Of a stretch of 64,000 nucleotides of DNA, positions 51,540-61,800 are shown one piece after another (within the stretch, counting starts at the first letter, position 1; every line of letters begins with the position of its first letter). Under the pieces are notes generated by a model that saw only the letters and a list, made by a program, of their open reading frames with translations, had not been told where the DNA came from and did no database searches. A program made the translations under genes and the position numbers. This stretch comes from Spongiimicrobium salis. Its GTDB lineage: Bacteria; Bacteroidota; Bacteroidia; Flavobacteriales; Flavobacteriaceae. The DNA lies in contig NZ_JBHEQA010000001.1 in assembly GCF_043678055.1 (NCBI RefSeq), positions 1,798,001-1,862,000 on the forward strand, given 5' to 3'.

Positions 51540-51603
51540 TATTTATAATACTGATAATCAGCATCAATTTTCACTCATTTAACATAAGCACCAGTTTACT
51601 AAA

Positions 51604-52047
51604 CTACCTCCAATCGGCAACTCTATTGTACTCTTCAAGTATTAATGGATATTTTGACTGAATATCTTCATATTTTATTTTATTGCTTAGGAGCTCCATA
51701 CCTGCCTCCAAATTACTTATAAGATACTTTTTTTGTTCAACATTAAGAGATTTATAAATGGGAAAGTACTTTTCTTCAGAAATTTCATCCAGAAGCGTAA
51801 TTAAAACTACTCCATGCTGATAACTTGCAAAATCTGATATTTCTAAAATAGAAAGATTTCGTATTGCTTTTTGATTCTGTAGAAAAGCAGCATTAACAAG
51901 ATCGCAATAGCTTTGATCTTCTACCTTAATGGATTGAAATAAATGATAGTCAAGATCTAACGGCAACTTATCCGAACAATTATCAATATTACAACTAGAT
52001 AGCGTTATAAATACTATTATACTAATCCAAAATTCCATTTTATTCAT
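51604..52047 (-). CDS. lipoprotein, putative immunity protein for RHS toxin 2
   Basis: This 147-residue lipoprotein has a signal MEFWISIIVFITLSSC (Cys near 19). The mature part is helical (QSYCDLVNAAFLQNQKAIRNLS, near 45-66, then a series of acidic helices) and belongs to no family I recognise. It overlaps the end of RHS toxin 2 by 8 bp, the position of a cognate immunity gene. A periplasmic lipoprotein is the right kind of inhibitor for the peptidoglycan-type toxin predicted next to it. Confidence 0.6.
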   Translation of the reverse strand: MNKMEFWISIIVFITLSSCNIDNCSDKLPLDLDYHLFQSIKVEDQSYCDLVNAAFLQNQKAIRNLSILEISDFASYQHGVVLITLLDEISEEKYFPIYKSLNVEQKKYLISNLEAGMELLSNKIKYEDIQSKYPLILEEYNRVADWR

Positions 52048-55000
52048 TTTTTTCTTTAATTTTTACATTATCCTTTCCAATTACGGATATTGAACCATAT
52101 CTTTTACGCGTTCCCCAAGGTATATATTTTTGGTATCCCTCTCTTTTTGGAACATCTGTTGTAGAAGTATTGTTTAAAATTCTCTTTAGTAGATCCCATT
52201 CGTTGTTTCTTTCTTCAGCATTATCAGTATTATAACAAGCTGTAATACAACCATGACTTAATCTACCTTTGTGTAACCTGTAACCATATCGAGTTTCTCC
52301 ATCGGAATTTTCCTCTCCTTGATGTTGGTCATCATAGCGGGATGAGTCTATGGGATCAACCTTGAACCATTCCGGACTACCTTCATATTCTGTTAAGTCA
52401 TAATCTCCTTCTGGAATAGGATTCTGTTGAGGTTTATCAGGATCCCTTTCTGTATTTCCTTCAGAATCAGCTTCTCCACCAGAGAAAACTCCTTTAATTA
52501 CAAGAATTTGATTTTTTAATAGTTTCCCATTTTTATCACGTATACCGCCTAATTTATAATCTTTAGCGCTAACAAATACGGTTTCGAGGTCTTTATTATA
52601 GTGATCATTATCACGTATTTCTAATGTTCCTTTTTCTCTATTGAATAGTATAAATACGTCTCTGCCATCGGGATCAGTTGCCATTAGGGGCATATTCATA
52701 ACATAGTTGAACGGACTATACGTAAAGTAATTTTCAGAATGAGGATCAATATTGAACCATCGTCCAATGGAAGCTTCATAATTTCTCCAACCATAATCAA
52801 TCCAATCCAAGTCCAGTTCATCCTGTTCCTCTTTTCCGTTGTATCTGTACTTAAGGGCGATATTTGTTGAAGTTGGCATATTATTGTACCCTCTATGCTT
52901 TAACCCAAAAGGATAGTAGTTGTTCTCCTCTCGTATCTCGTCGGTGGAGATGCCTAGGTTTCCGTTCGTGTCACTATAGGACAACCGGATGTTCCCCAGA
53001 TGATCCTTGTACTGGTAGATATAATCATAACCCCCTTGTCCGTCAGGCTCTATATAGCCCTCGGGATGGTTAAAGAACTTTAGGTTGGCGGCGGAGCTGC
53101 CCATTCGTTCATATACATAATTGCCACAGTATTCGGTGGCGGTCAAAGAACTTCCCGCCGGGTCCTGATCGTTGACGATCTTTTCGATCTTGGTCCCGTC
53201 GGCCATGTAAATATAGGAGATATTTCCCACATTTCCGTTCCCGTCCACAGAAACCTGGGTGGGCAGGTTCAAGTGGTTGTAGGTGATGGCGGTGATGCCC
53301 TTGTTGCGGTCCAGGGTGAGGTTCCCATTAAGGTCGTATTCATAATCGTCCCCGCTGTTGGTACCGTCTACAAAGCCATAATCCGTATTGGCGGCATCAG
53401 TGACACGGAGCAGCTTGTTCCCGGTATCATAAGCATAGGTGAGGTTGTCCATGATCCCATAGCCCAGGTTCTGGCTATCTATGGGGTCGTCCGAGGTATG
53501 CCCCCTTCTGTAGAGCCTCAGGATATTGCCGTTCTTGTCATAGGATACGGGCACAGAACTGCTTCCCAGGTTATAGCGCCAGGAGGCGGTAATGGCCGTC
53601 TTGATCCTGTTGAGGGCATCATAGCTGTAGCGGTAATACCTTCTCTTTTTGGAGCTGTTCTTTGTCCTCCATTCGGTGCTCCCGATATTCCCGTTGAAAA
53701 GGGGCGTACTGCCATTGGCGCTCTTGTCGTAATGTATCGCAAAGGCAAAGAGCCTGTTGGCCCCCGTACTGGTGGTATAGAGATCGGGCGCATTGATCCC
53801 GGTGAGCCATCCCCTGAGGTTATAGGTCAAATCTACACTTTGAAGGGAGTTGGTCGGGCTTCCGCCCACTTCCTTGTGGACTAGGAGGCCCATGGGGTCG
53901 TACTCATTCTGTACGATGGACTCCCGCTTCCCGCCCAGGTCCTGTACCTGGGAGAGCACCCTGCCGCTATTGTCATAGGTAAAGGTGTCCAAGGTCTCAA
54001 TGGGATCGTTCCCGTCCTTGATGTGGACGCTCTTCACTTGTTCGGCCCTTCCCAGAAAGTCCAGTTTGGAGTCCACGATATCCAGGGCGTCCAGATAGGG
54101 GTTATGGTTCCTGACATAGACTGGTCTTCGCTTCTCGTCATAGCCGGTTACGGTGACCGCCCACTGGTCGGTACCCAATACCTTCACTAGGGAAGCGGTG
54201 GGCAGTCCATTTGTGGAGGGCGCGCTGAGCAGGGGCGTGGCCAGGCCGTTTGAAGCGGGCAAACCTGGACTCCCCTCAAAACTATAGTTGTCGTAATAGC
54301 TGATGGTGAGCAGTTCTGTGATCCCGGTACTGGGGAAGGCGGTATTGGTATAGTTCACCTTGGTGCCCCCAAGGGTCTCAAAACTGGCATCAGCTTTTTC
54401 TTCAAAAGTGGTACTGATCGCATCGGCCACGGTCTGCACCGCCTCCCTACTGCCCGCATTGTCATAGAAACCGGTATAGGCCACCCGTCCGAAGGCATCG
54501 TATTTGGTAAAGAGCCATCGACCTTGGGCCTCAAGGTTGGGGTCCTGGGTAAGGATGGGCTGGTCTAGAATATTGTACACGATATATTCCCACTCTTTCC
54601 CGGGGATCTTCTTCTCCACCAGACGGTTGCGATGGTCGTAACGGTACTGGTAACAGAGTTCGGAGAGCTCCACAGCGGATACCCCATCGGAAGTGTCCAC
54701 TTTGGGGGGTAGTACAAAAGTGAGGTTGTTGAAATCGTCATAGACATAATAGGTATCGTGGGGCTCCTGTTCGTTATAGGTCCTTTTCAATACCACCCGT
54801 CCGCGCTTGTCCGTAAACTCCTCCGTACTATGGTCCTTGCCGGTGGCCACTCCCTGCTCTTCGGGGGAGACATGGTTCTCGTCATAGGTAATGGTCCGTA
54901 CCAATTCCCCTGCGGGATAAGTGGAGGGGGGCTGTGTGGACAATTGGGGATTGTCCGTGCCCAAGGAGAGGTCCACTTCAAATTGGAAGACCTCCGAGGC

Positions 55001-58000
55001 TGCACTGGCCCGATAGGCAAACTCGATCTCATGGCCGGAGCCCATTTTCCAGGATTCCCCGGGTGCGGCTTGTTTTAAGGGCCTATTGAGAGGCGAATTT
55101 TCGATCAGGACCTCGCTATGGGCATTGGGGGCCTGTAGGTCGAGGTCTGCGGCATAACGGGAGGTATAATAGGCCTCCCCGCCATCCTCGGCCACAGTGG
55201 CCCCCTGAAGGGCCCCACGTGCCGTTTCTCCGGTATACGGGAGGTATTCCTTGAGCTGCCGCCCGAAGCTGTCGTACTCCATAGGGGTGATGATGTCCTT
55301 GTCATTGGCGCCCTGTTTTATGGCGATCTCCTGCCGTCCGCGGCCCACACCATCCAGATAGCTAATGTTCTCGATGACGTCCTTTCTACGGACAATGGTG
55401 CTATGGTCCGTTTTCCCCACCTGGAAGGTACGGGTATAGACATAATTCTCGTCCGTAAGGTCCACATTTTGATAACCCGGAGGTGTTGTGGTAACCAGCC
55501 CTATACTGGCAGCAGTATTGTCCAACGGACTAGTATCACTACTGTTCCCCGCGGCATCCAGAGCCGCGATATGAATATTATAGCCCGTACCTCCATCTAA
55601 GCCGGTAAAGGTATATTGTGTTTGATCTCCGGATAAGGTGGTATGCAATTGTGTGTTCAGGTATAGCTCGTACTGTGCAATGCCCCTTTCGTCATTGGCA
55701 CCGCTCCAGCCCACGGTGATGCTCTCAAAGTCCCGGGTGATCTCTGCCACTACGGGAGGGGATGGGGGGACGGTATCGGGATTGTCCGAAGTGGTCACAT
55801 GCCTTGCATTGCTCTGTGCGGTATTTTCGGAGGGATCCACCGCCAGCACATGGATGGCATAGGTTTCCCCCAAGCTAAGGCCATTGACCGTAAAGCTGTT
55901 CTGGTTCCCCGGCACTTCTATATTTTGCGCTATACCATCCACAAAAACCCGATATTCCGCAATGCTCCCGGAATTGTCCGTAAAGCCATTGAGGGAAAGC
56001 TCTACAAAGGTATCCCCGATCAGTACTACGCCCAAGGTTCCTGCCTGGGGCGGGGTACCATCCCCGGTACTTCCCGTATGGGCGGTACTCTGTGCGCTCT
56101 GATTGCCCGCGGCATCATGGGCACTGATCTTGAAGGTATGGGCCGTAAGGTCGGGCAGGCCAGTAATGGTAAAGGTGTCATCGTTCCCTACAGCATAGTC
56201 TTGTCCGCCCTGTACATGGATGGTATAGCTCTGTACCTGTACATTGTCCGTAGATGGGGTCCAGTTCAGCGTATAGGAACCAGGCCCCGGAACTCCGCTG
56301 AGTCCTGTAGGCACCGTAGGGGGCTGGGTATCACTTCCCCCGGTGGTAAAACCACTGTTGGTGAGGGGGTCACTTTGATTGCCGGCCGCATCAAAGGCCC
56401 GGATCACGTAATTGTATTGGGTATTGGGTGCTAGGCCGGTGTCGGTATAGCTGGTCTCTTGTGCGCTGGGCTCCGCGATCAGATTCCCATTGCGGAAGAG
56501 CCTGTAGTGTACTACCCCCACATTATCTGTAGCCACGGGCCAAGAAATATCCAAGCTGTTGGCCGTCTCTCCACTGATCAAAGGACGTATGGCGGAGGGT
56601 TTTATATTATCGTTCGAAATAAAAGTGACCGTAAAAATATCCTGATCGATACGAGTACCCGTAGCATTGCTTCCCGGGAAGTACTCCACCGTAAAGGTGA
56701 GCGTCCCCAAGGGAAGGCTCCAAGGATGGAAGTCGACCCCGGTATTCCCGGCAAGGGCATAGGGGGCAAAATTCTCCGTGACCACGGTACCATCGCTTAC
56801 ACTGAAGCGCACGCTTCCCACGGCCTGCCCTGTAGGAGGAATGGCATCGATATTCAGGGCACTGCCTATGGTAGGATTTCCGGTATCTATGGTGATTCCA
56901 TCTTCCAATTGTCGTACCACGGTATCGTCTGTAGTGTTGATCAAGTGGTAGGTGGCAAAGGTGGTATGGACGGCATTGGTATTGGCCACGACTTCTGCAC
57001 TCAACGCACTTTGATTCCCTGCGGCATCCACGGCCGCCACCCTAAAACGATATTCCGTACCACTGGAGAGCCCCGAGGCGGTATAAGACGTCACATTGCC
57101 TAAAGAAAGGGCATTTCCTCCATTGATGAACAAACGGTAAGACGTCACCCCCACATTGTCCGAAGCGCCGCTCCAATTCAGGGAAACACTGTTTTCCGTC
57201 ACCGATGGTATGGTTAGCAAGGTTGGGGGTAAAGGAGCCGTAGTATCCGGAACGGCCAAGGTGCGCGCTACAAGGGGCACGCTGGCCGCACTTTCGTTCC
57301 CGGCGGCATCCAAGGCCTTTAGCGTAAAACTATATTCGGTATCGCTCTGAAGTCCGTTCACCAGATAGCCGGGCGTCAAGGAGGTGGCGATAAGGGCGCC
57401 ATCTTGAAAGAGCTTATAGGCCGTAGTCCCGCGATTATCATCGGTGGGTTCCCATAAGAGAATGACGGAGGTTTCTGTAAAGTTTCCCGGGCTAAGTACG
57501 GGCACCGAAGGGGGTGTGGTATCTGCTTCATCGATAAAGACCATCGTAATTTCATCTTCCGCTAATAGGGAACCTGTGGCTCCGGTACCGCTAAAATGCG
57601 CTATGGTGATGGTAATGGGCGTGTTCAATGCCGGGGGGTGCCAATGGTAATATTGGTCGGCGAAATCCCCAAAGTAGGCATAGGGCTCGGCACTCTCGGT
57701 TCTACTATGGTTGTTGTCCTGAACGGAGGAAAAACGTACGCTTTGCGCCCCGGCCACGGGATGCGCCTTGATGTTGAGGGAATCCCCAATGATATCCAGA
57801 TTATAGGTGTTTCCACTCATGATCTGCCCAATGACGGAATTGTTCTTGGAATCGATCAGATCGTAGGTGGAACTATTGGTGTTTGCGGGAGCGGTGGTCA
57901 CATCGATTTGGTTACTCACGGTACTTTGATTCCCGGCAAGATCCTCTGCTATGAGCACAAAAGAATAGGTCGTTCCAGAGTTGAGATTTCCCAAAGTGTG

Positions 58001-58885
58001 GGAGGTCACGTTTCCTAGGCTGGCTCCATTGGCCCCATTGGTAAATAGGATATAGTGGTGTACGCCCACATTATCACTTACCGGATTCCAGGAAAGGGAA
58101 ACCTCGTTCTGTCCGGTATTGACCAAGGAAAGGGAAGGCGTTGCAGGGGGCGTGGTATCCGGGGTTGCCGTGGTCTGTACCGCTAGTGCATTACTGGGCG
58201 TACTCTCATTGCCTTGGGCATCCAAGGCAGTTACGGTAAAGGTATAAGAGCTTGTTGGGGTTAAGCCAGTAACCGTATATGCTGTAGTAATGGCAGGTAG
58301 GGCGGCCAATAAACTACCGTTTTGATAAAGGTGGTAGTCCACCGCATCGGCAGGGGCGTTCCAATTTAAATCCACTGAAGTATCTGTCACCGTTCCGTTG
58401 GACAATAGCGGTGCCGCGGGAGGGGTAGTATCGGCCTCATCAATGAAGGTGATGGTAAAGACATCCGTGGCAATGAGCGTTCCGGAAGCCCCCGACCCAC
58501 TATAGTAGCGTACGGTGATTTCCAATGCGCCCAAGTTGGGCTGCCAATTGTAGTAGTCCCCATTAAGATCTCCTTGATAGGCGTAAGGAGCCGCACTTTC
58601 CGTTTTGCTGAAGCCCGGGGAAGTAAAACGAACACTACCCACTGCCGGACCATTGGGATCGGGAATGGCCCGAATATTGAGCTGGGTACCCAGTTCGTGA
58701 AGGTTGAAGATACTGCCGTCTTGAATATCGGCCACTTTGGTGTCCGTGGCAGAATTGATCAGTTCATACGTGCCATGGCCCATGGCCGGAACTTTGATGC
58801 TGGTGTTTGGGTTCCCCGTTCCTGCATAAGCAAGGAAAGAATACAAGAGGTTGATGAGGAGGAAGGTGATATATCTGGTTTTCAT
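52040..58885 (-). CDS. RHS toxin 2 with L,D-transpeptidase-like tip
   Basis: The 2281-residue protein has a signal peptide (MKTRYITFLLINLLYSFLAYAG). It starts with repeated pairs of a YELINSATDT-type beta-domain and FN3 domains (about nine FN3 units over residues 30-1110), then a DUF6443-like segment (YLDGVGRGRQEIAIK), YD/RHS repeats, and the core end NYYPFGLKHRGYNN. The last about 230 residues are the variable tip, with YGYRLHKGRLSHGCITACY. The SHGC (codons 52258-52247) with a preceding His and the following polar loop match the catalytic motif of YkuD/DUF2778-type L,D-transpeptidase and carboxypeptidase enzymes. A peptidoglycan-modifying activity is therefore likely. The core is much richer in G+C than the tip. 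It overlaps the lipoprotein gene downstream. Confidence 0.85.
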   Translation of the reverse strand: MKTRYITFLLINLLYSFLAYAGTGNPNTSIKVPAMGHGTYELINSATDTKVADIQDGSIFNLHELGTQLNIRAIPDPNGPAVGSVRFTSPGFSKTESAAPYAYQGDLNGDYYNWQPNLGALEITVRYYSGSGASGTLIATDVFTITFIDEADTTPPAAPLLSNGTVTDTSVDLNWNAPADAVDYHLYQNGSLLAALPAITTAYTVTGLTPTSSYTFTVTALDAQGNESTPSNALAVQTTATPDTTPPATPSLSLVNTGQNEVSLSWNPVSDNVGVHHYILFTNGANGASLGNVTSHTLGNLNSGTTYSFVLIAEDLAGNQSTVSNQIDVTTAPANTNSSTYDLIDSKNNSVIGQIMSGNTYNLDIIGDSLNIKAHPVAGAQSVRFSSVQDNNHSRTESAEPYAYFGDFADQYYHWHPPALNTPITITIAHFSGTGATGSLLAEDEITMVFIDEADTTPPSVPVLSPGNFTETSVILLWEPTDDNRGTTAYKLFQDGALIATSLTPGYLVNGLQSDTEYSFTLKALDAAGNESAASVPLVARTLAVPDTTAPLPPTLLTIPSVTENSVSLNWSGASDNVGVTSYRLFINGGNALSLGNVTSYTASGLSSGTEYRFRVAAVDAAGNQSALSAEVVANTNAVHTTFATYHLINTTDDTVVRQLEDGITIDTGNPTIGSALNIDAIPPTGQAVGSVRFSVSDGTVVTENFAPYALAGNTGVDFHPWSLPLGTLTFTVEYFPGSNATGTRIDQDIFTVTFISNDNIKPSAIRPLISGETANSLDISWPVATDNVGVVHYRLFRNGNLIAEPSAQETSYTDTGLAPNTQYNYVIRAFDAAGNQSDPLTNSGFTTGGSDTQPPTVPTGLSGVPGPGSYTLNWTPSTDNVQVQSYTIHVQGGQDYAVGNDDTFTITGLPDLTAHTFKISAHDAAGNQSAQSTAHTGSTGDGTPPQAGTLGVVLIGDTFVELSLNGFTDNSGSIAEYRVFVDGIAQNIEVPGNQNSFTVNGLSLGETYAIHVLAVDPSENTAQSNARHVTTSDNPDTVPPSPPVVAEITRDFESITVGWSGANDERGIAQYELYLNTQLHTTLSGDQTQYTFTGLDGGTGYNIHIAALDAAGNSSDTSPLDNTAASIGLVTTTPPGYQNVDLTDENYVYTRTFQVGKTDHSTIVRRKDVIENISYLDGVGRGRQEIAIKQGANDKDIITPMEYDSFGRQLKEYLPYTGETARGALQGATVAEDGGEAYYTSRYAADLDLQAPNAHSEVLIENSPLNRPLKQAAPGESWKMGSGHEIEFAYRASAASEVFQFEVDLSLGTDNPQLSTQPPSTYPAGELVRTITYDENHVSPEEQGVATGKDHSTEEFTDKRGRVVLKRTYNEQEPHDTYYVYDDFNNLTFVLPPKVDTSDGVSAVELSELCYQYRYDHRNRLVEKKIPGKEWEYIVYNILDQPILTQDPNLEAQGRWLFTKYDAFGRVAYTGFYDNAGSREAVQTVADAISTTFEEKADASFETLGGTKVNYTNTAFPSTGITELLTISYYDNYSFEGSPGLPASNGLATPLLSAPSTNGLPTASLVKVLGTDQWAVTVTGYDEKRRPVYVRNHNPYLDALDIVDSKLDFLGRAEQVKSVHIKDGNDPIETLDTFTYDNSGRVLSQVQDLGGKRESIVQNEYDPMGLLVHKEVGGSPTNSLQSVDLTYNLRGWLTGINAPDLYTTSTGANRLFAFAIHYDKSANGSTPLFNGNIGSTEWRTKNSSKKRRYYRYSYDALNRIKTAITASWRYNLGSSSVPVSYDKNGNILRLYRRGHTSDDPIDSQNLGYGIMDNLTYAYDTGNKLLRVTDAANTDYGFVDGTNSGDDYEYDLNGNLTLDRNKGITAITYNHLNLPTQVSVDGNGNVGNISYIYMADGTKIEKIVNDQDPAGSSLTATEYCGNYVYERMGSSAANLKFFNHPEGYIEPDGQGGYDYIYQYKDHLGNIRLSYSDTNGNLGISTDEIREENNYYPFGLKHRGYNNMPTSTNIALKYRYNGKEEQDELDLDWIDYGWRNYEASIGRWFNIDPHSENYFTYSPFNYVMNMPLMATDPDGRDVFILFNREKGTLEIRDNDHYNKDLETVFVSAKDYKLGGIRDKNGKLLKNQILVIKGVFSGGEADSEGNTERDPDKPQQNPIPEGDYDLTEYEGSPEWFKVDPIDSSRYDDQHQGEENSDGETRYGYRLHKGRLSHGCITACYNTDNAEERNNEWDLLKRILNNTSTTDVPKREGYQKYIPWGTRKRYGSISVIGKDNVKIKEKNE

Positions 58886-58896
58886 AGTGTCTTGTT

Positions 58897-61800
58897 TTAG
58901 TTGCAGGTTTGGGTAATGATTTCAATATGTTCGGTGGTGAGTCCTGTTGAACTATCGGTCATCACACATTTTACCGTAGCACTCTCCCCGCAGGGGAGCA
59001 GGAGGGTCAGATTGGGGTCGGTAGAGGTTTCCACAAAACCATTGCCATCGCCCCGGTCTACATACCAGGAACATGCGGTATTGGAAGTATTTCCCTGAAT
59101 GCTGGGCTGCAGATTTATGGTCGTAGATCCATCGGAAGCCGTTCCCTGGGTCTGTGAAAATGGACTGTCCCCTCCACCACTTCCGCCGGGAGGCACTATT
59201 GTACTCTGGGCCACGGTAGAACTTTTACTCGCCCCATTGCCAATATCGGTGACAATACAGAACAGCTGTATCTGCCCTTCCATGGCCGAGGTCAGGGGAA
59301 TATTGACCCTAGTTTCGGAAGCCCCGGCAGGAACATCGATCTGGGCCAAGATAAAACCATCGGGCCGGGTCATGTTCCATTGGTAGCTAAAATTCCCCGA
59401 ACCGCCAGAAGGAAATTGGGCGAAATCTACCGAAAGGACATTACCCGATTGCAGGGTGGACAATAGATTTACCGTACCCGCAAAAAAGGGCTGTACCAAT
59501 TGGATGTCCCGTATGTTGGTCTGTGATCGGCCCGTAACATTGTCCTGTACGCTGATGGTAATATTGACGGTTCCCGTGCCATTGATGTTAGGGCTTACGG
59601 AGGCCCCTGTTACATTTGTGGTGGCACCGGCGTGGACAAAGGTCCAATTAAAATCAAAATTACCGGAACCCCCCGAAGCGGTAATGCCGAAAACAAGACC
59701 CGGGGAAACTTCAATATGTTCCCCATGAGGGCTTATCGTACCCAAGGTCAACTTTTGATAGGGGGTCACATTTTTGGAATAGATGACTTCCTGGGCGGTG
59801 ATACGGTCCCTTAGGGTACAGCGCACCGTAATAGGGCCCCCAAGAAAGTGGTTCCCAAAACTTTTTTCTATGGAGGTCATCCCTCGGATTACAGGATCGG
59901 GCATGGCGTTATTAAAGGTGATGAACTCCCAAGTGTAGTCAAAGGAGCCAGAACCATATTGGGGAGCAATGCTAAAGTTTTCCGTGGCTGTGCCGATCTC
60001 TATCCAATTCTTTGAGGATTGTACACTCCCTTGAGGGATGCGGCGGTAGACGCTTACGGTCCGTGCCGCTGTCCCTTGGACATCCCTTTGGTTATCCGTC
60101 ACCACGCAACGGACATCCACTTCGCCAATAAAAGCCGTGCTGAAACTATGGGAAACCGAGGCCCCCGTTTTGGTGACCGTACTGCCGTTGGGCGCGGTAA
60201 AGGTCCATGCGTAACTGTAGTTCCCCGATCCATTATCCGCTTGAACGCTAAAGGTATTTCCTTCCCCACTGAGCACAATATCGGCGCCGCTGATATCACT
60301 GACAAAAAGATCGCTATGGGTCACCAGTTCCCCTTTGTAATGGTAGTAGTATTCGGCCTCTACCCGGTTTTGGTCATCCCGTAGGCGTTCCAGGCGGCTA
60401 AGGCCGTCGTATTCGTAGACCATGGAATAGCCACTAGGGTCGGTTGTCTCTTGGACCCCTACCATGGTATTGTAACTATAGGAAGTGATCTGGGCCTTGG
60501 GGAAATTGGCTTTTAAGTCGGCATAAAAACTGTTGAGGCTGCTTTCACTTAGGGTATTGAGGTTGGCACCGTCAGTAGTAATGCCCAAAATGTTCTTGCT
60601 CAGGATAAAGGCATCGAGCTGGGCCTTGGAGACATTTTGCAATTGGGCCAGCACATAGTTTTTGCTCTGGTCCCAGAGCATGGAGGCAAAGGCCCCTTGG
60701 TCCCGTTGCACCTGAACGGGCTTTCCACGATCCACCAAAAAGCTGCTGTGGAGTTCGTAATCGGCCGGGATATGGGACGCGGTGGCCGTATTGCTTCCTT
60801 GCCCTTTGGCATAGCGATAGACCTCGGTGACATTTCCCTTAACATCGAATTCCATGGCCTGCCCAAGGATCTGCCGATTTTTATCGAACACTTTTTTGGT
60901 AACTGGGATGCCGGTAAGGTACTGATCGTTCAGGGCAGATAAACCTGTATGATCTGTGGGATAGGTATATTCCACTTTGAGGTGTTCCCCTTCGGGATAG
61001 GCTTGGAAGATGCCGTTGTCCGCATTGGCCTGACTGGTGACCAGGAAACGGCCGTCCAATTCCTGGGAACTCATCTGCAGGTAATCGTTATAGGTATAAC
61101 GGTTCTGTTTTACATTGGCGGAGAAGGTCCCGCTATCGCTTTCGAAGTAGAGGATCTCTGTATTGACCGAAGGGACATTGCGACGGAAAAAATAGGTGTT
61201 GGCCAAGGGCTCACTATACCCCAGAAAGACCGATTGTTGCGTACTTCCCTCAATATGAGGTGAACCTTCCCTAAGAATAGTATAACAAAGGGTCTTATCG
61301 CCCAGGGTATAATATTCCAATGTACTGTCCTGGGTATTGTCATAGACCATATCCATACTGCGCACCATAAAATTCCCGTTATACATTTCCTGGCGTACCA
61401 TTTGAGAGGCATAGGATTTGTTCCTTAGGGTCTCTTCATACTTTTCAATGGTACGGATGACGCTATCATCCTCTCCCACTTGATCAATGGTGACGGTACC
61501 ATAGAAGTATCCGGATTTGATCAGCACGGGATTCAGGGAAATATTGTCCGATGAAAAAACCGTACGTTGGCCATAGTTCTTGGCGTGATTGGCCACGGTA
61601 AGGCTATAGCCCTGCAGATTATCATAACCATAGTCCATACGCCGTATCTGGGTAACTCCATCATGGTCGTAGTCCCGTACGGATGCTACCCGTAATCCGC
61701 CCATATAAGCGGTACGTTCGGCAACAGGGATTTCTTCCATCCAAGCGAGATCTATTTGAATGCGGTCATTGGAATTTGCGGTATTCAGCTTGGCGGTTTC

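Larger units (their letters stand above)
51244..51603. other. intergenic region with two strong hairpins and a palindrome
   Basis: These 360 bp contain no gene. They hold the lead-in plus palindrome at 51353-51390 and two terminator-like hairpins (51441-51468, 51508-51539). They separate the RHS locus 2 transcript from the decayed RAYT. Confidence 0.7.

Noticed and set aside
53273..57103. Several + strand frames of about 200 codons opposite RHS toxin 2 (53273-53884, 55799-56434, 56459-57103)
   Set aside because: The G+C-rich RHS core has few stop codons on the other strand, so long antisense frames are expected. Their translations look repetitive and lack motifs.
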